Origin: Bacteroidales bacterium
Lineage (GTDB): Bacteria > Bacteroidota > Bacteroidia > Bacteroidales > UBA932
Direction: 5' to 3'
Length of the DNA: 64,000 nucleotides
Assembly: GCA_015060205.1 (NCBI GenBank)
Contig: SUYY01000004.1
Location: forward strand, 1 to 64,000
The notes beneath the pieces are model-generated. The model worked only from the letters and a program-made list of their open reading frames with translations, was not told where the DNA came from and searched no databases. The position numbers and the translations under genes are program-made. Positions 1 through 7,956 of the stretch are shown here, one piece after another (the first letter of the stretch is position 1; each line of letters starts with the position of its first letter).

Positions 1-2
1 TA

Positions 3-284
3 GAAAGCCCTTGCAAGAGCATACTCGATGCGATGACAATCGGAGGATTCAGCACCACGAAACGAGAACAATACGACAAGGATATGTACGACGAAAAAAG
101 AAGACGCGGAGAACTTGCTGCTGCCAGGGAGGACGGAATAGAGGAGGGTCTGGAAAAGGGTCTGGAAAAAGGCAGGGAAGAAGCGAAACTGGAAGATGCT
201 CGAAAATTCAAGGAACTGGGTGTCGGGGTGGATATCATCTCGCAGGCGACAGGACTATCGGTGGAGACTATCGAGAGTCTGTAA
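3..284 (+). CDS. C-terminal part of PD-(D/E)XK (Rpn-type) transposase/nuclease, cut by window edge
   Basis: The reading frame is open from the first bases of the window to the stop at 284, so only the C-terminal ~93 residues are present and the true start lies outside. The visible part has a YDKDMYDEKRRRGE segment, a repeated EGLEKGLEKGREE helix and a terminal helix ending GLSVETIESL. This is the usual tail of the Rpn/PD-(D/E)XK nuclease family transposases common in Bacteroidota, which act in recombination-promoting DNA cleavage. The catalytic PD-(D/E)XK core is not in the window, so activity cannot be judged. A strong hairpin follows 35 bases downstream. The family call rests on the tail composition and should be taken as likely, not certain. 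Confidence 0.75.
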   Translation, partial: ESPCKSILDAMTIGGFSTTKREQYDKDMYDEKRRRGELAAAREDGIEEGLEKGLEKGREEAKLEDARKFKELGVGVDIISQATGLSVETIESL

Positions 285-319
285 GTCAGGAACTGGCATT
301 GTACATTCAATAAAGAAGC

Positions 320-360
320 AAGCCTGAGAACTGATACCGGTTCCCAGGCTTATAGATTTT
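320..360. terminator. Intrinsic terminator between convergent genes
   Basis: A 7-bp stem AAGCCTG/CAGGCTT with an inner GAAC/GTTC pairing spans 320-351 and is followed by a T-rich stretch on the plus strand; the minus-strand side is also T-rich. It lies between the nuclease tail (+) and the lipoprotein gene (-), so it may serve both. Confidence 0.6.
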
Positions 361-415
361 AGGAGGGAGGAGGTGATTGTCACATGGACCAAACTCACCT
401 CCCGGGAAACCGACC

Positions 416-2185
416 TCATTCTGCCGGAGCGACTATCCACCTTCCTTCTGTCTGGATTGCAGTGTAACCTGGCGCAAGATAATCTGTCGGATCTTCAGTA
501 AATGAGCCGCCGCTGACCCTGATTGCCTGGAGAGCCTTATCTTCTGCACCGTAACTGTAGAAGTCGCCCCAAAGTCCGTTGAAAGTTCCGCCGCTTATAT
601 TCAATGTCTCAAGGTTCGTCTTGTTGGCACCTCCGGTGAGGGCTATATCCCCGTTGAAGGTTCCGCCGCTTACATTGATGAGTACATTCTTCATATCATT
701 TCCGTAACTATAGGAATAGACAGCCTGCTTATAGGTGGAATCGTTGCTTGTCAGAGTACCTCCAGTAACCGTCAGAGACATGACCGGTGCAACCGATGCA
801 TCATTGGATGCCAACTGTATCCAGACGGCCCGGTAGCCTGTTATTTCACCTCCGTTGACAATGACATCTACAGACCCGCTTCCGCCATTGAACATACGTA
901 CCGCAATGTCGCCACCGGACTGGGTAATCACGCTACCTTCATTCACTATCAGTTTCGCACCGCTATAATTATCAATAACATACGAGGCTCCACCCTTACT
1001 TGTCCTGTTTTCAAGAACTGCATTTTCTATGGTCAGCGTCCCGGAATTACTGATCGTATTATTGGCATATCCCGGATATGGAGACTGCCCTTCACCTCCC
1101 CACTGGGTATCAGGAGAAGTAGCGGCAAACGATACCGTACCGTTTCTGATAGTCAGTTCGCCACCGGTTCTGACCGTAAGAAGACTTGATGACTGAGCAG
1201 ATGTCGCTATTCCAGACAAGGTATTGCCTCCGAGATCAAGCGAGACAATACTGCCTTGTGCGACCACGACAGGAGAATCGAGAGTCAGGTCCTTCACAAT
1301 CGTAATAGTCTCACCGTCAGCAGCATCCAGTGCCTCTTGAAACGTCTTGTATATCGCTCCGTTCACCGTAGCGACATAATCCACCGCCATATTTCCCTGC
1401 TTAGGAGTCTTGCGGCTTACCGTCTGGCCTGTCCACGTCTTGCTAACAAGAGAGGTTTCGCCGTCCAATACTTCTGCTGTAATCGTCCCGTATGTTCCGA
1501 CCGGAGCAGGAATATAGAAGTGGCCTTGACTCCCGGCCACAGTATTGCTGAAGTCAATCGTGACAGTATTCCCTTCTGCATCATCAGTCACCATCACCGG
1601 AGTTTCTGCCGTAAGGTCAATCAGAAACTCACCTGTGATCCGTCGGTCAGCAGTGAACACGAACTTCATATCATCGCCTCCAGCAGGAATATTTTCAACA
1701 CTTATCTTGAAGAAACTTGCCAGATGATTAAGCATGCCGCTTCCGCCATCGATCCTTCCTGCCATAGGAGGGTTGAAACTGTTGGCATCACCTTCAAGTG
1801 AAGCATATGAATAGATTGAAGGCAAGACATAGACAAGTTCTCCGTCTCCCATCACATGTGCGCCATGAGGATAAATCACATAATCCCCCATTTCTTCTTC
1901 AAAAACACCGGTAAACACACCGGAAGCCTGTCCTTCATACCCGTCATTCAAGGTCATTTCCTTGAATCCGTTCTCTGTGAGCACTCCGATCTTGTCCCCT
2001 TTATGCCAATAGAACGAGTTGCTGCCGTCAAACCCCACACGGGTATCCGGATCTTCCGCAACCCCCACGAGCAATGTCCTGACAGGTCCCACACCGTCAT
2101 CAACTTCTGTCTCAAATCCGTTCTTCTGACATGATACAGTCAGAAGTGCCATGGCCAATGCCATGATATATATCATATACCTCAT
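416..2185 (-). CDS. Fimbrillin-like lipoprotein with C-terminal beta-helix repeats
   Basis: Predicted outer-membrane or surface lipoprotein of 589 residues. The start at 2185 (MRYMIYIMAL...) is preferred over the in-frame ATG at 2206 because it gives a compact lipoprotein signal ending LLTVSCQK and lies just 5 bases after the stop of a small upstream gene. After the lipobox cysteine comes a fimbrillin-like region (TRVGFDGSNSFYWHKGDKIGV, roughly residues 45-260) of the Mfa/FimA-related families. From about residue 270 the protein turns into short beta-strand repeats rich in Gly, Asn and Ser (GTLTIENAVLENR, GGTFNGDI, GGSFTEDP), typical of a right-handed beta-helix. The architecture suggests a surface adhesin or matrix protein; no catalytic residues are visible. 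Its substrate or partner is unknown. Confidence 0.75.
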   Translation of the reverse strand: MRYMIYIMALAMALLTVSCQKNGFETEVDDGVGPVRTLLVGVAEDPDTRVGFDGSNSFYWHKGDKIGVLTENGFKEMTLNDGYEGQASGVFTGVFEEEMGDYVIYPHGAHVMGDGELVYVLPSIYSYASLEGDANSFNPPMAGRIDGGSGMLNHLASFFKISVENIPAGGDDMKFVFTADRRITGEFLIDLTAETPVMVTDDAEGNTVTIDFSNTVAGSQGHFYIPAPVGTYGTITAEVLDGETSLVSKTWTGQTVSRKTPKQGNMAVDYVATVNGAIYKTFQEALDAADGETITIVKDLTLDSPVVVAQGSIVSLDLGGNTLSGIATSAQSSSLLTVRTGGELTIRNGTVSFAATSPDTQWGGEGQSPYPGYANNTISNSGTLTIENAVLENRTSKGGASYVIDNYSGAKLIVNEGSVITQSGGDIAVRMFNGGSGSVDVIVNGGEITGYRAVWIQLASNDASVAPVMSLTVTGGTLTSNDSTYKQAVYSYSYGNDMKNVLINVSGGTFNGDIALTGGANKTNLETLNISGGTFNGLWGDFYSYGAEDKALQAIRVSGGSFTEDPTDYLAPGYTAIQTEGRWIVAPAE

Positions 2186-2190
2186 ATCAT

Positions 2191-2310
2191 CTACATATTT
2201 TCCCATTCATTTATACCTTCTCCTGTAAGACTGGCACTGAGTACAGCCTGTTCCGTATACATTTCCACAATCTCCATCTTCGGAGATTCATAAACATTTC
2301 CTGTTTCCAT
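2191..2310 (-). CDS. Small peptide upstream of fimbrillin-like lipoprotein
   Basis: A 39-codon frame running from ATG at 2310 to TAG at 2191. The peptide begins METGNVYESPKMEIVEMYTE and continues with a Ser/Gly/Asn-rich tail. Its shape (short basic/polar start, ESPKMEIVEM core, small-residue tail) resembles short peptides with a PxIEVIEV-type core that often sit upstream of fimbrillin and lipoprotein genes in Bacteroidota. Its stop lies 5 bases before the preferred start of the lipoprotein gene, suggesting translational coupling. Function is unknown. It is too short for standard ORF cut-offs, so the evidence is composition, position and the family resemblance. Confidence 0.6.
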   Translation of the reverse strand: METGNVYESPKMEIVEMYTEQAVLSASLTGEGINEWENM

Positions 2311-2379
2311 AATTTACAATAGTTATCATTTCAATAATCAATGAGTTTTTCTGCCGGAAAATCCCGACAGGAAACATAT

Positions 2380-2387
2380 CAAACTAA
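2380..2387 (-). promoter_or_regulatory. Possible promoter (-7 box) for the small peptide/lipoprotein pair
   Basis: The minus strand reads TTAGTTTG, one mismatch from the Bacteroidota -7 box TAnnTTTG, with a TTTTTG stretch about 18 bases upstream. The mismatch makes this a tentative call. Confidence 0.35.
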
Positions 2388-2404
2388 GTACCAAGATCAT
2401 AAAA

Positions 2405-2434
2405 ACAAAAAACCACCGCAACTAAGCGATGGTT
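2405..2434 (-). terminator. Intrinsic terminator of corA
   Basis: On the minus strand a 9-bp stem AACCATCGC/GCGGTGGTT (one G-T pair) with a 6-base loop is followed at once by a T-rich tract. It lies 28 bases past the corA stop codon. Confidence 0.75.
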
Positions 2435-2461
2435 GAAATATAAGTCGGAATCCAGAAATGA

Positions 2462-3415
2462 TCAGAACATCTTGCGTTTCTTGAATATCCAGAATATTAC
2501 GATGGTGGACAGGGTCATCAGGAGAAGGACGATGAACCATGTCCAGTAGGAGTGACCGATGAACCAGCCGAACTGGATGTTCATACCGAAGAAACTCGCA
2601 ATGAGAGTCGGTGGCATGAGCATGAGGGACACAAGGGTGAACACCTTCATGATCTTGTTCTGGTCGAGGTTGATGATACCGAGAACTGTGTTCTGAAGAT
2701 ACTCCAGACGCTCGAAGCCGAAGTCGGTGTGATTAATCAGCGAGGATATGTCCTTTAGAAGAACATTCAGACGGGAACGGTACTCCTGAGGATAGTTTGC
2801 GCTCTTGAGGATGCTGGAGATAACCCTCTGCTTGTCAATGATATTCTCACGGATGAGCATCGTGTTTTCCTGGATGATGTTTATGTCAATAAGGAATTCC
2901 TCGCTTATATCCTCTCCTACGCTCACCTTCCTGTTGTACTGATTGATCTCCTTGGAGAGCAACTCCACCATGTCGGCATCAAGGTCGATACGGTTCTCCA
3001 ATATGCTCAGGAATGCCACATGTCCGGAATCATAAATTTTAGGAAACGCCATAAGGCGCCTCTGAAGGTCGGTAAAACTTTTCAGAGGGCATTCTCTCAA
3101 TGTAGTGAGTATGTTGTCTGTGAGAATGAACGACACTGTCTCTTCCGTATATTCGTCCGGTCCGGGAATAAGGAAACTCGTATTGGCGAAAATGGCCTGA
3201 TCTGTTTCAGAGAAACGTGAAGATATCTCGATCTCCTCTGCCTGCGCCCTGTTCTGGATAGTTGTACCCAGAAAATGCTCAACACTCCTCTTTTCCTCAC
3301 CGGTAGGAGAAAAGAGGTCTATCCATATAACTTTGTCATAGGGAATAGTCACGAGATCGGCTTCCGACTGGGAAACCATCATCTGTCCGTTATCCTTGTA
3401 GAAGATCTCAATCAT
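2462..3415 (-). CDS. corA: CorA-family magnesium/divalent cation transporter
   Basis: A 317-residue inner-membrane protein of the usual CorA length. The N-terminal two thirds are the soluble, largely helical cytoplasmic funnel. Two transmembrane helices lie at the C-terminus, the first followed by the signature GMN within SFFGMNIQFGW, the second ending in a basic tail (FWIFKKRKMF). CorA pentamers import Mg2+ (also Co2+/Ni2+) driven by membrane potential. The start codon follows a clear GGGAGGAG sequence 7 bases upstream, an unusually strong Shine-Dalgarno-like element for this phylum. The gene stands alone, with its own terminator downstream. Confidence 0.93.
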   Translation of the reverse strand: MIEIFYKDNGQMMVSQSEADLVTIPYDKVIWIDLFSPTGEEKRSVEHFLGTTIQNRAQAEEIEISSRFSETDQAIFANTSFLIPGPDEYTEETVSFILTDNILTTLRECPLKSFTDLQRRLMAFPKIYDSGHVAFLSILENRIDLDADMVELLSKEINQYNRKVSVGEDISEEFLIDINIIQENTMLIRENIIDKQRVISSILKSANYPQEYRSRLNVLLKDISSLINHTDFGFERLEYLQNTVLGIINLDQNKIMKVFTLVSLMLMPPTLIASFFGMNIQFGWFIGHSYWTWFIVLLLMTLSTIVIFWIFKKRKMF

Positions 3416-3479
3416 AGCATCTCCTCCCGTATTTTTTGTCCGTCCCAGACGGGGCGGAAAGGTTTGACTTTACACGAAA

Positions 3480-3507
3480 CAGGCCTGTGTTACAAAACAC
3501 AAGCCTG
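3480..3507. terminator. Hairpin between hexosaminidase gene and corA
   Basis: The stem CAGGC-TGTGTT/AACACA-GCCTG has one mismatch and a 4-base loop. On the plus strand a T7 run follows about 10 bases later; on the minus strand (the direction of the flanking genes) the U-tract is weak. It may end the hexosaminidase transcript or be part of the corA leader. Confidence 0.4.
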
Positions 3508-3546
3508 CAAATGTATTATTTTTTTGTCAAAGTAACAAGAAAATGA

Positions 3547-5877
3547 CTATTTCACAATGATTTCATCCAGAAACAGGAAGGCCGGATGTCCCGCATATGC
3601 ATGCCACTGAGGCATTGCGGCCAACGGAACTCCTGTGACTTTGACATATCTCGCTGAAGTCTCAGGGAAATCGAGAGTGAAATCCCCTGAAACCGCCGGG
3701 CCATCCGCCGCCTCAGCCTCATATTCCTGCGATGCGACCTCGGTATAGTTCTCACCATCTTCAGAGATGGACACGGCAAGTCTTGAAGGATAGAATATAT
3801 GTGAGGAAACATCGCTCAAGGCACCTACAGTAACACTGCTGTATGGTTCTGCTTCTTCCATGTCCACCACAATATCCACCGTCTTTCTCCAACCGACCCA
3901 GTCTCCGTTCTTGAATGCCTGAAGTCCTCTGATGCCGTCCACAAGACCATATGAATGTTTAGACGCATAAATACGGCTCGGCTCCAACGAAGTCTTCACC
4001 TCCTTGCTCACTGCCTTGTGGAACTCGAACTTGCGGAAATACTCTCTCGGGGTCACTCCGTCAATATCAACCACCGCCCTGAGGGTGCAGTCCTCGGAAA
4101 TTTCCAGAGGGCCTTCATATACTTTCGAGAATCTGCCGGGAGTCTTGCCGTCCAATGTATAACGCACCACGGCATTTGCTGGAGCATTCAGTTCTACAAC
4201 AACGGACTTATTCTCCACGTCAGCAGTCACATTGCCGGAAACCTGCAGAATATGAGTAGCGAAGTTGTAGCCCATTGTCTTATAGATAGAGCAGAAATTG
4301 CCTGCCGCATTACGGAAACGGTTCCAGTCCTTGCGTTCCGACGCACACCACTGTACCTCAGAGAGGGCAGCCATACGAGGAAGGAGCATATAATAGAGAT
4401 GGTCCGCTTCCGCGATATATTCAGTCCACATATTTGCCTGAACTCCGAGGATATGTTTCTTCTGCTCATCTGTCATATCCGCAGGATAAGGCTCATATGA
4501 ATAGCACAACTCCACCGGAAGGTAGCCTCCGATACCGAAAGGTTCGTTTTCAAGATCGGCAGACTGATAATAATCAAGATAGAAATAAGTGTTAGGAGTC
4601 ATGATGGCGTCATGGCCGAGTCTTGTCGCCTCAAGACCACCTGCCTCACCTCTCCACGACATGATGGTAGAGTTAGGAGCAGCCTCGCCCTCAAGAAGTT
4701 CGTCCCAGCCGATGACCTTGCGGCCCTTGGAGTTCAGGAACTTCTCCATCCTCGACATCACATGGCTCTGGAGAAAATGCTCTGCCTTGTGACCGTCCTT
4801 GTCCTTCAGACCCAGAGCCTTGATCTTGGCCTGGCACTTAGGACACTGTTCCCAACGTACCTTAGGGCACTCGTCCCCACCTATATGTATATATTCACTT
4901 GGGAAAAGTTCGCATACCTCTGCAAGAACATCCTCGAGGAACTCATATACCTTCTCATTTCCTGCGCAAAGAAGATCCTCAGAAACACCCCAACGTGTCC
5001 ACACCTCATATGGACCTCCTGTACAGCCGAGTTCAGGATATGCAGCAAGGGCTGCGATCATATGACCCGGGAGATCGACTTCAGGAATCACATCTATACC
5101 CTTGGAAGCGGCATAGGCCACGACCTCGCGGATCTGGTCCTGAGTGTACCACATGCCTTCACCATACGGTACTCCATCGTGAGTGGTGAAGTCCTTCTTG
5201 ATGCATGTACCTTTTCTGACGGCACCGACCTCCGTAAGACGCGGATATTTCTTTATCTCGATCCTCCAGCCCTGGTCTTCAGTGAGATGCCAGTGGAATT
5301 TGTTGAGTTTGTGGACCTCCATGATATCGAGATATCTCTTAACCTCGTCAATTCCGAAGAAATGACGACATTCGTCCAGATGCATACCACGGTAAGAGAA
5401 CCTTGGAGCATCATTGATATAGGCACACTGCATTGTCCATGACGCCCTCGGTGCAGGTTCATTACCGAAAATCTCTACTGGAAGAAGTTGCTTCATGGTC
5501 TGGATGGCATAATTGAAACCTCTCAGTCCTGATGCCTTTACCTTCAGGATTTCCGGTCTGATATCGAGGACATATGTCTCATCCGGCATCGATTCCACAT
5601 ATTCAAACACAATACCCTTGTCGGCCGAACCCACCTCAAGAGCATTTTCGACACCACTCACCTGCGAAAGTTTCTCCGCAAAGAGTCGTATGACATTGAC
5701 GGAAGCCTCATCTATCGCCTCTGCATATGTCACAGGTACACCTTTGGCATCAAACACGCCCTCACCTATCTCAACTTCATTAGGATAAGGAACGACGTTG
5801 AGTACACTGCTCTCGTAATTTTTCTGAGCGCAAGCGACCGCAAGCGCTGCCGTAAAGATTAAAAAGATCTTCTTCAT
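3547..5877 (-). CDS. GH20 beta-N-acetylhexosaminidase, lipoprotein
   Basis: A 776-residue exported lipoprotein (signal MKKIFLIFTAALAVACAQK). It removes terminal beta-linked GlcNAc or GalNAc from glycans. An N-terminal GH20b domain (about 25-150) is followed by the (beta/alpha)8 catalytic domain (about 155-500), which carries the GH20 signature HIGGDECPK containing the catalytic Asp-Glu pair. A chitobiase-type C-terminal domain (TLDGKTPGRFSKVYEGPLEI, about 555-620) follows. The final ~130 residues look like an F5/8-type C (CBM32-like) sugar-binding domain. Host mucin or N-glycan trimming is a plausible role. The gene follows recR with a 35-base gap. Residue numbers are approximate. Confidence 0.93.
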   Translation of the reverse strand: MKKIFLIFTAALAVACAQKNYESSVLNVVPYPNEVEIGEGVFDAKGVPVTYAEAIDEASVNVIRLFAEKLSQVSGVENALEVGSADKGIVFEYVESMPDETYVLDIRPEILKVKASGLRGFNYAIQTMKQLLPVEIFGNEPAPRASWTMQCAYINDAPRFSYRGMHLDECRHFFGIDEVKRYLDIMEVHKLNKFHWHLTEDQGWRIEIKKYPRLTEVGAVRKGTCIKKDFTTHDGVPYGEGMWYTQDQIREVVAYAASKGIDVIPEVDLPGHMIAALAAYPELGCTGGPYEVWTRWGVSEDLLCAGNEKVYEFLEDVLAEVCELFPSEYIHIGGDECPKVRWEQCPKCQAKIKALGLKDKDGHKAEHFLQSHVMSRMEKFLNSKGRKVIGWDELLEGEAAPNSTIMSWRGEAGGLEATRLGHDAIMTPNTYFYLDYYQSADLENEPFGIGGYLPVELCYSYEPYPADMTDEQKKHILGVQANMWTEYIAEADHLYYMLLPRMAALSEVQWCASERKDWNRFRNAAGNFCSIYKTMGYNFATHILQVSGNVTADVENKSVVVELNAPANAVVRYTLDGKTPGRFSKVYEGPLEISEDCTLRAVVDIDGVTPREYFRKFEFHKAVSKEVKTSLEPSRIYASKHSYGLVDGIRGLQAFKNGDWVGWRKTVDIVVDMEEAEPYSSVTVGALSDVSSHIFYPSRLAVSISEDGENYTEVASQEYEAEAADGPAVSGDFTLDFPETSARYVKVTGVPLAAMPQWHAYAGHPAFLFLDEIIVK

Positions 5878-5912
5878 ATAAGATTACTGTTGGTTATTAT
5901 CATGTCATTCAA

Positions 5913-6551
5913 TCATGGGCGGAACTCCTGACGGTTCACAATCGAACGGCCGAGGGTCAGTTCGTCCGCATATTCAAGGTCGTCTCCGAATCCGAGTCCA
6001 CGGGCCAGAGAAGTCACCTTGACATCATATTGCGAAAGTTGCCTGTATATATAAAAGGAAGTAGTCTCCCCTTCCACGTCTCCGCTAAGGGCAAGAATCA
6101 CCTCCAATTTCCGGTTTCCTTCACCTTCGTCCATTGCCGACGACACCCTATGGACAAGTTCCCTTATGGTAAGGTCTGACGGTCCGACTCCGTTGATCGG
6201 TGAGATTATACCGCCAAGAACGTGATATATGCCGTGATATTGTCCGGTATTCTCTATACTCATCACATCGCGCACTGTCTCCACGACACATATCAGATTA
6301 TGGTCACGCGACTTGTCGGCACAGATGGAACAGATGTCTTCGTCCGATATCATCCTGCACTCGCGGCAATACCTTACTTCATCCCGAAGATTCACAATGG
6401 ACTTCGCGAAATGATGAACATTCTCCTGAGGCTGCTTGAGCAGATGCAATGCAAGACGCAGCGCACTCCTGCGTCCTACTCCGGGAAGAGAACTTATAGC
6501 ATCCACTGCCTCCTCGAGCAGTTTCGACGGGTAATTATCCTTATATGCCAT
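5913..6551 (-). CDS. recR: Recombination protein RecR
   Basis: RecR (212 residues here) works with RecF/RecO to load RecA onto gapped DNA. The start was placed at MAYKDNYPSKLLEEA because family alignment begins there; the longer upstream frame has no RecR character and lies inside pnuC. Visible features are the helix-hairpin-helix ISSLPGVGRRSALRLALHLL, the zinc-finger region with C-x2-C and C-x2-C pairs (RYCRECRMISDEDICSIC) and the Toprim domain (LICVVETVRDVMSIENTG to VHRVSS). The start overlaps the end of pnuC by 11 bases, so the two are probably translated from one message. Confidence 0.93.
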   Translation of the reverse strand: MAYKDNYPSKLLEEAVDAISSLPGVGRRSALRLALHLLKQPQENVHHFAKSIVNLRDEVRYCRECRMISDEDICSICADKSRDHNLICVVETVRDVMSIENTGQYHGIYHVLGGIISPINGVGPSDLTIRELVHRVSSAMDEGEGNRKLEVILALSGDVEGETTSFYIYRQLSQYDVKVTSLARGLGFGDDLEYADELTLGRSIVNRQEFRP

Positions 6552-7134
6552 AGACTCCGTGTTTCTTCCAATAACTGAATCCATATACCGCCGCAGCCAC
6601 ATATGCGACATACAGAGCCGACATCCACCACATCTGCTGCATCGCACAAAGCAAGACACTCAGGGTGTCGGCAACTATCCAGAGAAGCCACTGCTCCTTG
6701 TACGATTTCACAAGCCACCACGTCGCAATCGCGCTGAGAACGGCAACTGATGAATCGAGAAGCGACATCGGGTTCTCGGTCAGAAGACCTGTATTGTTCA
6801 GATATTCCATTCCCCATGAAAGGGCCGCGACACCGAGCATCATCGCCAGGGCACTCAATGCCACCGTCTTTGGAGTCAGGCGGTTGAGGCAGATGATGTC
6901 GTCAGTAGAGGAAAGCGTCTTCTTGTCACGTCTCCAATGCCACAGACCGATGAATGCGGTGATAAAATAATAGGTGTTCAGACCGAAAGAGGCATAAAGC
7001 CCCTGACGGAAGAACACCCACATTGCCGCAAGACTTGTGAAGATACCCACTACCCACATGAAGTTCTTCTGGCGTATCTCCAGGATGATGTAGATTACGC
7101 CTGTGATTAGTGTGAATATCTGAAGGAAGTCCAT
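6541..7134 (-). CDS. pnuC: PnuC-family nicotinamide riboside (or thiamine) transporter
   Basis: A 197-residue inner-membrane protein with about seven hydrophobic segments, matching PnuC length. It carries family residues such as LEIRQKNFMWVVGI near the N-terminus, a WHWRRDKK loop and WWLVKSYKEQWLLWIVAD in the second half. PnuC proteins take up nicotinamide riboside by facilitated diffusion coupled to cytoplasmic phosphorylation; close relatives in Bacteroidota carry thiamine (PnuT), and the substrate cannot be separated by eye. No TPP riboswitch was recognised upstream, and no NadR or thiamine kinase gene is adjacent. The gene sits 89 bases after the FKBP gene and overlaps recR. Confidence 0.85.
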   Translation of the reverse strand: MDFLQIFTLITGVIYIILEIRQKNFMWVVGIFTSLAAMWVFFRQGLYASFGLNTYYFITAFIGLWHWRRDKKTLSSTDDIICLNRLTPKTVALSALAMMLGVAALSWGMEYLNNTGLLTENPMSLLDSSVAVLSAIATWWLVKSYKEQWLLWIVADTLSVLLCAMQQMWWMSALYVAYVAAAVYGFSYWKKHGVYGI

Positions 7135-7139
7135 GGTGT

Positions 7140-7167
7140 AGATTCCCGGTCAAGCCGGGAATGACGG
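7140..7167. repeat. Short palindromic intergenic repeat (CCCGGTCAAGCCGGGAATGACGG type)
   Basis: An 8-bp stem ATTCCCGG/CCGGGAAT spans 7142-7161, followed by ATGACGGG. The same core (CCGGTCAAGCCGGGGATGAC) recurs at 31741, and ATGAC/ATGACAG tails recur in the other dispersed repeats of this window. It lies between the FKBP gene and pnuC. Confidence 0.7.
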
Positions 7168-7221
7168 GTTAAAGTTTGAACGTCGGTTAAAGTCTGAACG
7201 TCGGTTAAAGTCTGAATGAGG
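7168..7221. repeat. 18-bp tandem repeat, three copies
   Basis: Three head-to-tail copies of GTTAAAGTCTGAACGTCG; the first differs by one base and the third diverges at its 3' end. The array fills the space up to the FKBP stop codon. Confidence 0.85.
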
Positions 7222-7223
7222 GA

Positions 7224-7829
7224 TTAGAGAACTTCGAGGAGTTCTACGACAAACTTAAGGGTCGCATATGGCGGGATGGCGCCAGGGGCACCGTGAGCAC
7301 CATAAGCAAGGTCGTATGGAATATAGAACTCATACTTGGAGCCTTCGCTCATGAGTTGTACACCCTCTGTCCAGCCAGGGATGACCTGATTGAGACCGAA
7401 CACTGCAGGTTCGTTCCTGTCATATGAACTGTCGAACTTCACTCCGTTGAGGAGAGTTCCTTCGTAGTGGCATTTCACCTTGTCGGTTGCAGACGGCTTC
7501 TTGCCTGAACCTTCCGTGATGACCTTATATTGAAGACCGCTTGGAAGCACTACCACTCCCTCCTGCTCTGCGTTGAACTTGAGGAACGCCTCGCCTTCTT
7601 CACGCATTGCTGCGCTCATAGCCTCAGCCTGAGCCTTCTGCTCTGCCTCTATTTCAGCGAAATACTTGTTGAGGAGTTCACTGGCCTCCTGGAAGGATAC
7701 TGCAGGTTCCGAACCTGTGAGGATAGCCTTGACTCCTGCTACGAAATCATCAAATTCGATCGACTGGATGCCTGATGACATCATATTGTGGGCAATGCTC
7801 ATGCCCAATGCATAACTGTTCTTGTCCAT
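7224..7829 (-). CDS. FKBP-type peptidyl-prolyl cis-trans isomerase (FklB/Mip-like)
   Basis: A 201-residue prolyl isomerase. The start at 7829 (MDKNSYALGMS) is decided by the promoter: its -7 box at 7848-7855 lies in the upstream extension of the frame. Residues ~1-95 are the helical FKBP_N dimerisation domain, including an Ala/Glu-rich helix (EAEQKAQAEAMSAAM). Residues ~98-201 are the FKBP fold, with the hallmark stretch KVKCHYEGTLLNGVKFDSS, VIPGWTEGVQLM and IPPYATLKFVVELLEV. There is no signal peptide, so it is probably cytoplasmic. It heads a likely FKBP-pnuC-recR unit. Confidence 0.92.
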   Translation of the reverse strand: MDKNSYALGMSIAHNMMSSGIQSIEFDDFVAGVKAILTGSEPAVSFQEASELLNKYFAEIEAEQKAQAEAMSAAMREEGEAFLKFNAEQEGVVVLPSGLQYKVITEGSGKKPSATDKVKCHYEGTLLNGVKFDSSYDRNEPAVFGLNQVIPGWTEGVQLMSEGSKYEFYIPYDLAYGAHGAPGAIPPYATLKFVVELLEVL

Positions 7830-7847
7830 GATCTGTAAATTTGGGTG

Positions 7848-7855
7848 CAAAGATA
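7848..7855 (-). promoter_or_regulatory. Promoter -7 box of the FKBP gene
   Basis: The minus strand reads TATCTTTG, a perfect TAnnTTTG, 18 bases upstream of the ATG at 7829. Confidence 0.7.
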
Positions 7856-7859
7856 GAAA

Positions 7860-7897
7860 GATTTCTCGACTCCACTACGTTCCGCTCGAAATGACAG
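7860..7897. repeat. Dispersed repeat (GATTTCTC...CTCGAAATGACAG type)
   Basis: A 38-base stretch matching the element at 8825-8860 (shared GATTTCTC, CCACT, CGCTCG and GAAATGACAG blocks). It lies between xerD and the FKBP promoter. Confidence 0.65.
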
Positions 7898-7956
7898 TAG
7901 AAAATAAGACATTCCGATCGAAATATTAAGAGAAGGGACTTCCCGTATAGCGGAAA

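Noticed and set aside
7135..7223. Riboswitch (TPP or NAD type) upstream of pnuC
   Set aside because: The space is filled by repeats and shows none of the conserved riboswitch cores.
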